Positions 52,873-61,211 of a stretch of 64,000 nucleotides of DNA are shown piece after piece. Below the pieces are notes generated by a model, which worked only from the letters and a program-made list of their open reading frames with translations, had not been told where the DNA came from and did not search any database. The position numbers and the translations under genes are program-made. Positions within the stretch are counted from its first letter, which is position 1; the number at the start of each line of letters is the position of its first letter. The DNA comes from Alicyclobacillus shizuokensis NBRC 103103 (GTDB taxonomy: Bacteria > Bacillota > Bacilli > Alicyclobacillales > Alicyclobacillaceae). Location of the stretch: assembly GCF_001552255.1 (NCBI RefSeq), contig NZ_BCQV01000023.1, forward strand, positions 1 to 64,000. Direction: 5' to 3'.

Positions 52873-54840
52873 TCAAAACCGGGGCACCGGGAGGTTGGGC
52901 AGGCCTTCGTGTTGCCATTTTATTTCTCCAAGGAATAGCAGGGCCTGCAGGGCCTGGTATGTGTTGTAAAAGTCATGAGCTCTGCTGAGTCGTACATGAC
53001 AGATTTCTTCAATCCTTTGCAGGCGGTACTTGATGGAGCCTGCGGACAGGTTCATCTCTCGCGCCGTTGCCAGCACATTCCCTTTGTGTTCGAAAAAGCA
53101 ATACAGTGTCTTGAGAAGTTCGCCCCGGTGGCGGGCATCATGTTGCACCAACCTGCCCAACACGGAAAATGCAAAGTATCGCAATTCCTCCGTGTCTCCA
53201 TCCTGGGCTAGCCTGGCCAGGAGGCCCAGATCCTCAAAGGAGACAATGGCGGGCTGCGATGTACGTGCGCGGGCCGTGGCCAGCGCTTTGCACGCTTCAT
53301 GATAGCCACGTTTGTAATCGGTTACATGGTATTGCGGAGAACTGATGCCGACGCATACCATGCGCCCAGAGCACTCTTGGCTCAGATCCCGAGCCAGGAT
53401 TTGGCCGAATGTTAGGGCGGTCATGGACAGCTGTTCAAGCCGGTCAGAAGGCACCAGCAGAATGAAGTGGTCCTGATGAACGGACATCATCGGTGATGGG
53501 ATGTATTTCTCCACTGCAGGCAGCGCCATTTCAATCATCTGGTGCTGTTGTTCCGAGGGCAGCTGTCCATTGCGTGACAAATCTATCGGCCCACCCTTGG
53601 CTTGGTCGGCCGGACTGCGGATGTCGATGAGATATATCCGGTGCGGACGGTCGGGGGCATAGCCCAATGCTCTTAACCGGTGTATCCAACTTTCCGGGTT
53701 GCCCGAGTGGATAAGGAGTTCATCCATCAATTGTCCCTTCACACGTTGCTCAGCCTTAGCAGCAGCACGTTCATTCATCATCGAGATGGCCCAGACGATG
53801 GCCGCTTGTTTCAAACACAGCCGTTCTATCTCGTCGAAGTCCCCTGTCTCCTTGATCAAGGAGAGGTAGCCAGTGACTTTGTTGAGAACCACGATAGGGG
53901 CCATAAGCCGTTCATGGGCCCAACCCACCTCCTGGGGAACGGCCAGCCGGATGGTTTGGTGATCGCGCCGAAGACGCGTCAACTGTGCGCGGCGACTTGC
54001 GTTGCTTTGAAAAAAATCAGAAAGTCTGTGTTCTCGATAAGTGCCGTACGACTCCACGAGGCGAAAAGAGGTATCCTCAAAGGCGATGCTGACGCTTAGG
54101 TGCCGTCCAAGAACGGACATGACACTTTGCATCTGCTCCTGCTGAAGCAATGCCCGAGCAAGTTCCTGATAAATGGCTAGAACCTGTCCGAGAATTTCTT
54201 TTTGGCGTTCCATGCGCACGTACGCTTTGTCCAAATCTATGGCCAGATGGTCTTCACTGTAGTACGTCAACTCCTTTTGGATATCGTCACCCCAATCTTC
54301 GACAGGCTTGGCAATCCAGTGGCAGCGTGGGTCTCCTCTGCCAACACACTCGATTTCCTTAAATATCACGCGTCTTCCGAGGTGTTCACTGACGTATCCA
54401 CCGGCAAAGCTGACAAGCGTGAAACACACAGGTTCATGATGAATCCCAAAATGCTTGATGTGCTGCTCAGCCTCGTATGAGTGATGCCAGAATCCCTCGG
54501 AGTAATACGCTTTGGTCTGCGGATTGAAGTGCAGCACCGATACCTCAACGCGCACGTTTCCCGTCATTTCATGAATTTGCGGACCTGCGTACAACCAGTC
54601 TGCATCCTTGCCCATCGGTAGAAAGGATTTGAACGTTCGCGCTGCGTTGGTTCCATGATCCCAACCATGGCGAAGCAAAAATGCCTTGGCTCGATCCATA
54701 CCCAAAGCGGCTATCAGGTCCCTGCGGAGCGCCCCAAGCGAGTCGGCCTCCATGAGGATCACGCGCTTATCGTTGAGATAAATCCGGCGCGATTCGGAAT
54801 CGAACAGCATCAGTTCTTTCACGGGGATATTCTCCAGCAT
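52873..54840 (-). CDS. XylR_N/V4R-PucR-type regulator of aromatic catabolism
   Basis: 655-residue regulator. Residues ~1-130 match the XylR N-terminal aromatic-sensing domain (GMDRAKAFLLRHGWDHGTNA; YAGPQIHEMTGNVRVEVSVL). Then a V4R domain follows (CFTLVSFAGGYVSEHLG; IECVGRGDPRCHWIAK, with its cysteines). A GAF-like middle part is followed by a CdaR/PucR C-terminus with the helix-turn-helix EHKGNVLATAREMNLSAGSI. There is no sigma-54 AAA+ domain, unlike XylR/DmpR. ATG 54840 is chosen for AGAGGGGG 8 bases upstream; the frame runs to 54903. It is divergent from the cupin dioxygenase gene and probably activates it. Confidence 0.85.
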   Translation of the reverse strand: MLENIPVKELMLFDSESRRIYLNDKRVILMEADSLGALRRDLIAALGMDRAKAFLLRHGWDHGTNAARTFKSFLPMGKDADWLYAGPQIHEMTGNVRVEVSVLHFNPQTKAYYSEGFWHHSYEAEQHIKHFGIHHEPVCFTLVSFAGGYVSEHLGRRVIFKEIECVGRGDPRCHWIAKPVEDWGDDIQKELTYYSEDHLAIDLDKAYVRMERQKEILGQVLAIYQELARALLQQEQMQSVMSVLGRHLSVSIAFEDTSFRLVESYGTYREHRLSDFFQSNASRRAQLTRLRRDHQTIRLAVPQEVGWAHERLMAPIVVLNKVTGYLSLIKETGDFDEIERLCLKQAAIVWAISMMNERAAAKAEQRVKGQLMDELLIHSGNPESWIHRLRALGYAPDRPHRIYLIDIRSPADQAKGGPIDLSRNGQLPSEQQHQMIEMALPAVEKYIPSPMMSVHQDHFILLVPSDRLEQLSMTALTFGQILARDLSQECSGRMVCVGISSPQYHVTDYKRGYHEACKALATARARTSQPAIVSFEDLGLLARLAQDGDTEELRYFAFSVLGRLVQHDARHRGELLKTLYCFFEHKGNVLATAREMNLSAGSIKYRLQRIEEICHVRLSRAHDFYNTYQALQALLFLGEIKWQHEGLPNLPVPRF

Positions 54841-54930
54841 AACAGATACCCCCTCTATCCATATTGGCAAGAGAAGCATCCTGAATGTAATGACTATGAT
54901 CAATAACCCTCAATAACAACCGGTCTCATT

Positions 54931-54959
54931 TTGACAAGTTCAATTATACAATTTATATG
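54931..54959 (+). promoter_or_regulatory. Promoter of the cupin/MFS/ADH operon
   Basis: TTGACA (54931-54936), 17-base spacer, TATATG (54954-54959). It lies in an AT-rich gap between divergent genes, 36 bases before the cupin start. Confidence 0.6.
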
Positions 54960-54995
54960 GAATCATCAATATACTTTGGGGTGTGGAGGATTTAG

Positions 54996-55526
54996 ATGTA
55001 CAAAGGGGGAAATGACATGCAACTGGAGTTGGAGAACTACGTAAGGGTGGAGAAGCGGCTGGACAAACGGCGCGATCAATTTGCGCTCTCCGAGGGTTAC
55101 ATCAATGCTTCGGAAGACGCCTCACCTTGGATTCCGTTCGTCGAGAATGTTTGGATACGACACCTGACCTTCGACGTTCGCAACAATTCGGCAACTAATG
55201 TTCTCTGGGTGGCCGCCGGCGGAAAGCTCGGCCGCCACCGGCATCGCGGTCCGGTCAACGGATACACATTGGAAGGAAGTTGGCGCTATCTCGAATATGA
55301 CTGGGTGGCACATCCTGGGGATTATGTGCGTGAGAGTCCTGGACGTTGTCATACGCTCGTCTCCGAAAGTGGCATGAAGACCATCTTTCAACTCAATGGT
55401 GCTCTGGAATTTCTGGATGAGAACGAAAGGATCATTGAAACGGTCGATGTCTTTTGGTTTATCGATCACTATTTAAGTTACTGCGAAGCACATAACCTTC
55501 CAATCAATGAAAGACTGTTTTTGTAA
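54996..55526 (+). CDS. 2,4'-dihydroxyacetophenone-dioxygenase-like cupin
   Basis: 176-residue cupin resembling the 2,4'-dihydroxyacetophenone dioxygenase (DAD) family, iron enzymes that cleave a C-C bond next to an aromatic ring. The metal-binding first cupin motif is GRHRHRGPVNGYTLEGSWRY, and the second is PGDYVRESPGRCHTLVSESG. Two starts are possible: ATG 54996 (GGAGG six bases before) and ATG 55017 (AGGGGG seven bases before). The XylR-type regulator beside it supports an aromatic or aryl-ketone substrate. Actual activity is unproven. Confidence 0.78.
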   Translation: MYKGGNDMQLELENYVRVEKRLDKRRDQFALSEGYINASEDASPWIPFVENVWIRHLTFDVRNNSATNVLWVAAGGKLGRHRHRGPVNGYTLEGSWRYLEYDWVAHPGDYVRESPGRCHTLVSESGMKTIFQLNGALEFLDENERIIETVDVFWFIDHYLSYCEAHNLPINERLFL

Positions 55527-55655
55527 CCCAGCTTCTTGCCCCAGGAGCAATCCCCTTAATGCGCCTCCCCAAAAGGCCCTTATACCACCATGTTCGCCCG
55601 GGGAGGCTCGTTTCTTGGCTGCCCGGTTCCTCTTTTGTAGGAATGAACATCCGAA

Positions 55656-56945
55656 ATGAGGTGGGCGAGCTTGCAGAGCCGTACCAGACGATGGTGGTCC
55701 TATGAAAATACGGTTTTGGCCATCCTTTCGCTTGGATGGGGGTTCTTGTTTCTTGAGCGGCTAGACATCAATTACCTCATGCCGTTCATGGTCAAGTCGT
55801 TGCACCTGTCTAACGCACAGGTCGGTTTTATTGCCGCAGGTTTTTCCCTCACATGGTCTGTGGCCGGTTACTTCGGGGGATTTTTTGGGGACTACCTCAA
55901 GAAACGAAAACTGCTGCTCATCATTTGTGTGCTTTCGTTTTCGCTGTGTTCGTTTATCACAGGGTTGGCCACCGGATTTGTCATGTTGGTGATGTTTCGC
56001 ATGATCATGGGACTCCTTGAAGGTCCGTTCTTGCCGACAGGACAATCGGTTCTCATGGCTGAGTCTTCCGTATCCCGCAGAGGGTTTAATTTAGGGTTTT
56101 TACAAAATTTCTCGTCGAATGTGCTTGGCGGGATGGTGGGGCCCATCGTCATTGTCGCCCTGGCCACAGCCGTAGGATGGCGAAACACGTTCTTTTTCAG
56201 AATCATTCCGGGGATTGTGGTGGCTATCTTAATATGGAAATTTCTCCGGGAACCACAGCCTTCCTTGGACGATCCGTCCGGATCGATGAATAAGGACGAA
56301 GACACCGAGGAGAAGGACAACCCGTGGCATGTGTTCAGATACCGAAATATTATTGTATGCTTGATTATTTCCGTCTGCCTCATCCCTTGGTATACTCTAC
56401 TATTTACGTATGCACCCCTGTATTTAACGGAAGTCAAGGGGATGCCGACGAACCTTATGAGCTACATCATGTCCATCGTCGGTGTCAGCGCGGCCGTATG
56501 GGGATTTGTGGTGCCGATGCTATCGGATCGCTGGGGAAGAAAATCAATGATGATTCTGTTTTCGCTCATTTCTATCGTAGGACCGCTATCCATTCTGTTC
56601 CTGGACGGTCCCATTTGGCTACTCATGATTCTTGTTTTTATTGGTTGCGCCCGACCCGGACCGATGGCCCTATACATGTCCGTCATTCCCGCTGAGACCA
56701 TTCCGCGAAAGTATGTGGGAGCGGGGGTGGGCTTGACGATGGGGTCCGGAGAGTTGCTTGGAGGCGTGGGTATTGTGTCGGCTGGCGGCATGCTGGCGAA
56801 CCATTTCGGATTGGTGGCTCCGCTCGTCATGTCGGCGGTGTTTGCCTTGATTGCGGCAGGTGTCGGGCTGTTGTTGTCCGAAACAGCGCCGGCCAAGCTG
56901 ATGCGTACGACACGAGATCCCAATCTGCAGCCGGTGCAGAGCTGA
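55656..56945 (+). CDS. MFS transporter
   Basis: 429-residue major facilitator with twelve helices: TM1 GFLFLERLDINYLMPFMVKS, motif GGFFGDYLKKRKLLLIIC and later VPMLSDRWGRKSMMILFSLI. It is likely the uptake system for the cupin substrate. ATG 55656 has a weak site; TTG 55671, with GAGGTGG 6 bases upstream, is a serious alternative start. It is 129 bases after the cupin gene and 37 before the dehydrogenase start. Confidence 0.88.
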   Translation: MRWASLQSRTRRWWSYENTVLAILSLGWGFLFLERLDINYLMPFMVKSLHLSNAQVGFIAAGFSLTWSVAGYFGGFFGDYLKKRKLLLIICVLSFSLCSFITGLATGFVMLVMFRMIMGLLEGPFLPTGQSVLMAESSVSRRGFNLGFLQNFSSNVLGGMVGPIVIVALATAVGWRNTFFFRIIPGIVVAILIWKFLREPQPSLDDPSGSMNKDEDTEEKDNPWHVFRYRNIIVCLIISVCLIPWYTLLFTYAPLYLTEVKGMPTNLMSYIMSIVGVSAAVWGFVVPMLSDRWGRKSMMILFSLISIVGPLSILFLDGPIWLLMILVFIGCARPGPMALYMSVIPAETIPRKYVGAGVGLTMGSGELLGGVGIVSAGGMLANHFGLVAPLVMSAVFALIAAGVGLLLSETAPAKLMRTTRDPNLQPVQS

Positions 56946-56982
56946 CGTGGATGAATCTCTTCTGCTGGGAGGTGGAAGTCAC

Positions 56983-58044
56983 GTGAAAGCGGCGATGTGG
57001 TTTGGCTTGCGCGATGTTCGTGTCATGGATACAGATGAGCCGGCGGTCGATACCGGGATGGTGAAGATCAAAATCGAGTGGTGTGGCCTTTGCGGGAGCG
57101 ACTTGCACGAGTTCGTGACGGGTCCAATCACCATTCCCGTACACGCTCCGCATCCCTTAACAGGTGAGGTGGCGCCTGTCATCCTGGGACATGAGTTTTC
57201 CGGCACAGTGGTGGAAGTTGGGGACGGGGTGAATGAGCTTCAGGTTGGCGACCGGGTAACTGTCGAACCGATTCTGTCGTGTGGCAGATGTCCGCAATGC
57301 AAAATGGGTCGGTACAACCTATGTTGCCAACGCGGGTTTATTGGAATTACCGGCGGGGGAGGCGGGTTTGCCGAGTACATCACTGTCCGCTCGGATTTGG
57401 TCTACAAGTTGCCTGTGAACGTTTCCTTTGAAGAAGGGGCCATCGTCGAACCGACAGCCGTGGCTCTACACGCCGTTCAGTCAAGTGATCTTCGCCTAGG
57501 CTGTTCATGCGCTGTATTTGGTGTGGGACCGATTGGTCTGTTGATCATTCAGGTTGCCCGCGCGGCCGGAGTTCATCCCATCATTGCCATTGACCTGTCG
57601 GAAGAGCGTTTAACGAAGGCTGGCGAACTCGGGGCTACGCAGGTGGTCAATCCTGTGAGCCACAGTGCTGTCGAGGTCATTCGTGATGCGACGTCAGGCC
57701 AAGGAGTAGACGTGAGTTTCGAGGCAGCCGGTTCGGAAGCTTCATTTCGAGGCGCTCTTGAGTGTCTAAAACCTCACGGGGAGATGGTCATCGTCAGTCT
57801 ATGGGAAAAGCACGTGGCCTTTGACCCCAATTCGCTTGTTCTGGATGAGCGGAGGATTGTTTCGTCGGTTGCCTATTGCCGAAACTATCCCGAGGTTTTA
57901 GCGCTCATGGAGAGCGGCCGTATCAATGCCCAAGCGCTGATCACCAAGAAGATTGCGCTGGAGGATATTGTTGAAGAAGGGTTCAATACCTTGCTCGCCG
58001 ATAAATCGCACGCGAAAATCTTGGTATCCCCAACGACGAGGTAA
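56983..58044 (+). CDS. Zinc-dependent alcohol dehydrogenase (butanediol/threonine dehydrogenase type)
   Basis: 353-residue medium-chain dehydrogenase. Catalytic zinc ligands lie in EWCGLCGSDLHEF and ILGHEFSGTVVEVG. The structural zinc site CGRCPQCKMGRYNLC has four cysteines. The NAD-binding motif is AVFGVGPIGLLIIQVAR. The family oxidises secondary alcohols such as 2,3-butanediol or threonine. GTG 56983 with GGGAGGTGG upstream is preferred to 56947. It is the last gene of the cupin-MFS-ADH operon; here it may oxidise an aryl alcohol or a diol in the same route. Confidence 0.92.
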   Translation: MKAAMWFGLRDVRVMDTDEPAVDTGMVKIKIEWCGLCGSDLHEFVTGPITIPVHAPHPLTGEVAPVILGHEFSGTVVEVGDGVNELQVGDRVTVEPILSCGRCPQCKMGRYNLCCQRGFIGITGGGGGFAEYITVRSDLVYKLPVNVSFEEGAIVEPTAVALHAVQSSDLRLGCSCAVFGVGPIGLLIIQVARAAGVHPIIAIDLSEERLTKAGELGATQVVNPVSHSAVEVIRDATSGQGVDVSFEAAGSEASFRGALECLKPHGEMVIVSLWEKHVAFDPNSLVLDERRIVSSVAYCRNYPEVLALMESGRINAQALITKKIALEDIVEEGFNTLLADKSHAKILVSPTTR

Positions 58045-58082
58045 AGAAGGTATATAGGAGGGCGGCGAGTGACCCACTGCGG

Positions 58083-58114
58083 CGTACGGTGCACCCTGGA
58101 CGGCGCACCGTACG
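58083..58114. terminator. Inverted repeat between convergent genes
   Basis: CGTACGGTGC (58083-58092) and GCACCGTACG (58105-58114) form a perfect 10-bp stem with a 12-base loop between the stops of two convergent genes. No clear T-run follows on either strand. It is a probable bidirectional transcription barrier. Confidence 0.5.
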
Positions 58115-58132
58115 GATTGCAGCCGGCAACAA

Positions 58133-59089
58133 TCAGCCGGCCAACACCGCGTCAATTTTCGTCAGGATATCATCGCTCAGCTTCAGACCGGAAGCCTTGA
58201 CGTTCTCTGTCACCTGTTCTGGCCGTGAGGCCCCAATCAAAGCTGAGCTCACACCCGGCACACGCAACACCCAAGCGAGGGCCAACTGGGCCAAGGAGCA
58301 ACCGACCTCATTGGCAATGCCGATGAGTTGTTCCACTTTGTCCAGGTAGGCGTCAGTGAGGTACTTTTGCATGGAACGGTTGACAGATTCCGTAGCGGCG
58401 CGGGAGTCGTTGGGCAATGCACTGCCTTTGCGGTATTTGCCTGTCAGCACGCCTTGGGCGAGCGGGGACCAAACGACCTGTCCAATTCCGGCCCTGTCAC
58501 AGACCGGAATCACCGCGTGTTCAATTTTCCGATTGAACATGCTGTACTCCGGTTGGCTGACGACAAACTTGTGCAGGCCCAACTCCTTCTGCAGCTGGAC
58601 GGCTTCCGCGATGCGCTCCACCGGCCACTCACTGAAGCCGATATAGAGCACCTTCCCCTGCCGGACCAGATCATCGAGGGCCCGCAGAGTTTCCTCCAGA
58701 TCGGTCTCCGGATCGAACCGGTGGCAATAGAAGATATCCACGTAATCGGTCTCCAGCGCCTTTAGACTCTGCTCCACCTGGGAGAAAATATGCTTGCGGC
58801 TCAGTCCCCTGTCGTTGACGCCGGAACCTACCGGCCAAAAGGCCTTGGTCGTCAGGACGTAGCTGTCGCGGGCGTAGGGTTTGAGCGCCTGCGCCAGCAC
58901 CTTTTCTGCCGCATGCGGGGTGGCGCCGTACATATTGGCGCAGTCGAAGTGGTTTATTCCTTGCTCATACGCCTCTTTTACACAGGCGATGGCTTTTTCC
59001 TGCTCCGTCACGGTACCGTATGTCAGCCAGCTGCCGAGCGCAATTTCCGAGACCTTGACACCACTTTTGCCAAGACGGCGATATTCCAT
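58133..59089 (-). CDS. Aldo/keto reductase
   Basis: 318-residue NADPH-dependent reductase of the Kv-beta-like/YghZ group. N-terminal YRRLGKSGVKVSEIALGSWL. The catalytic set: Asp in NHFDCANMYG with the Tyr close by, Lys in TTKAFWPVG, His in IFYCHRFDPETDL. C-terminal GASRPEQVTENVKAS is the cofactor phosphate loop. ATG 59089 has AGGAGG upstream. It is divergent from the HxlR gene, which probably regulates it in response to reactive aldehydes or redox stress. Confidence 0.93.
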   Translation of the reverse strand: MEYRRLGKSGVKVSEIALGSWLTYGTVTEQEKAIACVKEAYEQGINHFDCANMYGATPHAAEKVLAQALKPYARDSYVLTTKAFWPVGSGVNDRGLSRKHIFSQVEQSLKALETDYVDIFYCHRFDPETDLEETLRALDDLVRQGKVLYIGFSEWPVERIAEAVQLQKELGLHKFVVSQPEYSMFNRKIEHAVIPVCDRAGIGQVVWSPLAQGVLTGKYRKGSALPNDSRAATESVNRSMQKYLTDAYLDKVEQLIGIANEVGCSLAQLALAWVLRVPGVSSALIGASRPEQVTENVKASGLKLSDDILTKIDAVLAG

Positions 59090-59182
59090 GTCGCAGTCCT
59101 CCTGTCCTGTGGGGAATGATGGGTGATGCAACCAACGAAATTATAACGATTATGGTTTCAAAGATGAAGAAATCACCTTCAA

Positions 59183-59211
59183 TTGATATTGTTATCAGGC
59201 ATACATATACT
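59183..59211 (+). promoter_or_regulatory. Promoter of the HxlR-type gene
   Basis: TTGATA (59183-59188), 17 bases, TATACT (59206-59211). Around it are the partly inverted half-sites GTTATCA and TGATAGTAAC, a plausible HxlR operator shared by both divergent genes. Confidence 0.6.
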
Positions 59212-59254
59212 ATAGTCATTGATAGTAACTAACTTTGATTCGGGAGGATCCAGG

Positions 59255-59587
59255 ATGCAGAGCACAAATCCCAGACCCAGCGACATTGATTCGATTCCCT
59301 GTTCCATTGAGAAGGCATTGACGATCATTGGCGGGAAGTGGTCGTTTCTTGTGCTCAAAGAGTTGTATACGGGCACGAAGCGTTTCAGTGAGTTGCAACG
59401 GGCGTTGCCCGGCGTGAGTCCCAAAGCGCTGACCGATACCTTGCGCCATCTTGAATCCCATGGTATTCTGGAACGAAAGGTTTATCCGACCGTGCCCGTA
59501 ACGGTAGAATATACCCTGACCGAGAAGGGAAATGATTTTCACGGTGTGCTGAGGGAGATGAAGCGCTGGGGTGCCAAGTGGGGATGA
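59255..59587 (+). CDS. HxlR-family transcriptional regulator
   Basis: 110-residue winged-helix regulator. IPCSIEKALTIIGGKWSFLV and LKELYTGTKRFSELQRALPG, then ALTDTLRHLESHGILERKVY with the wing VTVEYTLTEKG, are classic HxlR blocks. Cys near residue 15 (SIPCSIEKAL) matches the redox/aldehyde-sensing cysteine of relatives such as HypR and YodB. ATG 59255 has GGGAGG upstream. It is divergent from the aldo/keto reductase. Confidence 0.93.
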   Translation: MQSTNPRPSDIDSIPCSIEKALTIIGGKWSFLVLKELYTGTKRFSELQRALPGVSPKALTDTLRHLESHGILERKVYPTVPVTVEYTLTEKGNDFHGVLREMKRWGAKWG

Positions 59588-59620
59588 GTTTGTACCAAGC
59601 CTTGACAAAGACAAAGGAGA

Positions 59621-59644
59621 GGGGGGATACTAGATCCCCCCTTT
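59621..59644. terminator. Terminator between convergent HxlR and ThuA genes
   Basis: GGGGGGAT (59621-59628) and ATCCCCCC (59634-59641) form an 8-bp stem with a 5-base loop, followed by TTT, with a run of As upstream for the opposite strand. It serves both convergent transcripts. Confidence 0.75.
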
Positions 59645-59670
59645 GGCATATACTGGACCTTGCCGATAAT

Positions 59671-60324
59671 CTACATCCGCTTGGTGCACCAGAGCAATGC
59701 TTGTGATAATAGAGAGCGCATGGCTGGATGCATCAATCCTTCTGGTCTGTGGGCGGGGGCCAGACAGCAAACACGACCGGTTCCGAACGGATGGGCCCAG
59801 CCCGCTGGGGACCGGCCATCAGGTGATTCTGACCACAGATACACCTGGGTTTTAGCCTCATCGCATGCGACAAAATACTGTTCATCCATGATCTCAAACG
59901 GGGTCATGTTTTCCACGATTGGGTGGTGGCCCATGCTGTAACGCACCATTTTGTTTTTTTCCGGGTGCCACTTGAAGTGTCCGCGAAGCATGTCCGTATA
60001 TGGGCCGGGGGCTGGATAGGAGGCTAGGCCCGCATGCCATGCTAACCAAGCACCGCCCGTTTCCACGTAATGAACAATCTGGTCCTCAATTTCCGGTGTC
60101 AACCAGGTTTCGTTCTCATCAACCGAGGGGTTCGTTCGATTCTCTTTGTATAGCACGATCAAGTCCGGTCTCGACAACAGGCCGTCTGGCAGTTGTGTTT
60201 CCGCAATCACTTGAAGAGTGTATCCGCCTTCTCGCAGCGGTCCGAAAGCATGATCTAGGGCTGTGTTGATAGGAGTCGACGGGTGATAGAAGTCTCCGAT
60301 AACTGCTAATACATTCTTTGGCAT
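59671..60324 (-). CDS. ThuA-like (trehalose-utilisation family) protein
   Basis: 217-residue protein with a class I glutamine-amidotransferase-like fold of the ThuA family: VLAVIGDFYHPSTPINTALD, PDLIVLYKENRTN and GGAWLAWHAGLASYPAPGPY, then GHHPIVENMTPFEIMDEQYF and the end PFGTGRVCCLAPAHRPEGLM. Family members work in disaccharide or keto-sugar metabolism but the reaction is not settled. It lies 31 bases downstream of the SDR gene on the same strand, forming a two-gene operon divergent from the second sugar ABC transporter. Confidence 0.85.
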   Translation of the reverse strand: MPKNVLAVIGDFYHPSTPINTALDHAFGPLREGGYTLQVIAETQLPDGLLSRPDLIVLYKENRTNPSVDENETWLTPEIEDQIVHYVETGGAWLAWHAGLASYPAPGPYTDMLRGHFKWHPEKNKMVRYSMGHHPIVENMTPFEIMDEQYFVACDEAKTQVYLWSESPDGRSPAGWAHPFGTGRVCCLAPAHRPEGLMHPAMRSLLSQALLWCTKRM

Positions 60325-60355
60325 ATGTGGACCTCCATATTCTCAAGGATCCGTA

Positions 60356-61054
60356 TTACAATGGCATCGGCGTACCAAATCGATCGACAAATCGGATCTG
60401 GGGAAGTGTATCCATCCTGGCTTGCATCATCTCATACAAGTCTTGAGCTACGTCCTCAGGGGAATCGGGAAAGTCCGGCAGCCCCATATCTGTACGCATT
60501 CGTCCAGGGTGTACTGCAAGGACGGCAACACCATGATCCTTGAGATCGTTAGCGAGTATCTGTGAAAACATGTTGAGTGCGCATTTCGAAATGTGGTATC
60601 CGTACGAGTGGTTTCCGACCGTTGAGATGCTTCCGGCTTCGGATGATATGTTGAGAATCATGGGTCTTTCGGATCTCAAGATGAGAGGCAACAAATAAGC
60701 TACCATACTAATGGGGCCCATCGTGTTGGTCTCAAGTGATTCTCGGATATTGCGCATGTCCAGATTGTGAATGCGCTCGGAGGCTCCCTTAAGAATACCG
60801 GCGTTGTTGACCAAACAATCAATTTTCGGGACCTGAGTTGCGATTAGGGACGCAGCATTGGCCACACTGGCATCATCGCCAACATCAATCGAGTAGATAT
60901 AAAGCCTATCGGGGTGAGTCTGCAAAAGATCCTGCAGGTTCCTCGCCGCTGATGGTGCACGCACACAGGCCAGGACGGTGTCTCCCTGTTGCAGGCACCG
61001 TTCTGTTAATGCCCGGCCCAATCCCCTGGCTGCTCCGGTTATGAGGACAATCAC
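60356..61054 (-). CDS. Short-chain dehydrogenase/reductase
   Basis: 232-residue SDR. The cofactor motif VLITGAARGLGRALTERCLQ, LVNNAGILKG, active-site ILNISSEAGSIS and YGYHISKCALNM (Tyr and Lys of YxxxK) are intact. GTG 61054 has AGGAGG 8 bases upstream and begins directly at the nucleotide-binding strand; the longer frame to 61093 is unlikely. Together with ThuA it may convert a sugar or sugar alcohol taken up by the neighbouring ABC system (inference). Confidence 0.88.
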   Translation of the reverse strand: MIVLITGAARGLGRALTERCLQQGDTVLACVRAPSAARNLQDLLQTHPDRLYIYSIDVGDDASVANAASLIATQVPKIDCLVNNAGILKGASERIHNLDMRNIRESLETNTMGPISMVAYLLPLILRSERPMILNISSEAGSISTVGNHSYGYHISKCALNMFSQILANDLKDHGVAVLAVHPGRMRTDMGLPDFPDSPEDVAQDLYEMMQARMDTLPQIRFVDRFGTPMPL

Positions 61055-61118
61055 ATGGATAACCTCCTCATCTTGAAATCGTTTAACATTCATATCCTCA
61101 GGCAGTTGAAGTTCGGCA

Positions 61119-61146
61119 TTGACATCTTAATGTAATCGATTACAAT
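61119..61146 (+). promoter_or_regulatory. Promoter with palindromic operator for the second ABC operon
   Basis: TTGACA (61119-61124), 16 bases, TACAAT (61141-61146). The perfect 14-bp palindrome TGTAATCGATTACA (61131-61144), of LacI/GalR type with a central CG, overlaps the spacer and -10, so binding would block RNA polymerase. It differs from the operator at 12388, so another regulator, not in the window, is expected. It may also affect the divergent SDR/ThuA operon. Confidence 0.75.
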
Positions 61147-61211
61147 ATACAACGAAAACAATAATTCTTCAACTCTGGGTAGCACGACTATTTTGCAAAG
61201 GGGGACAACCA

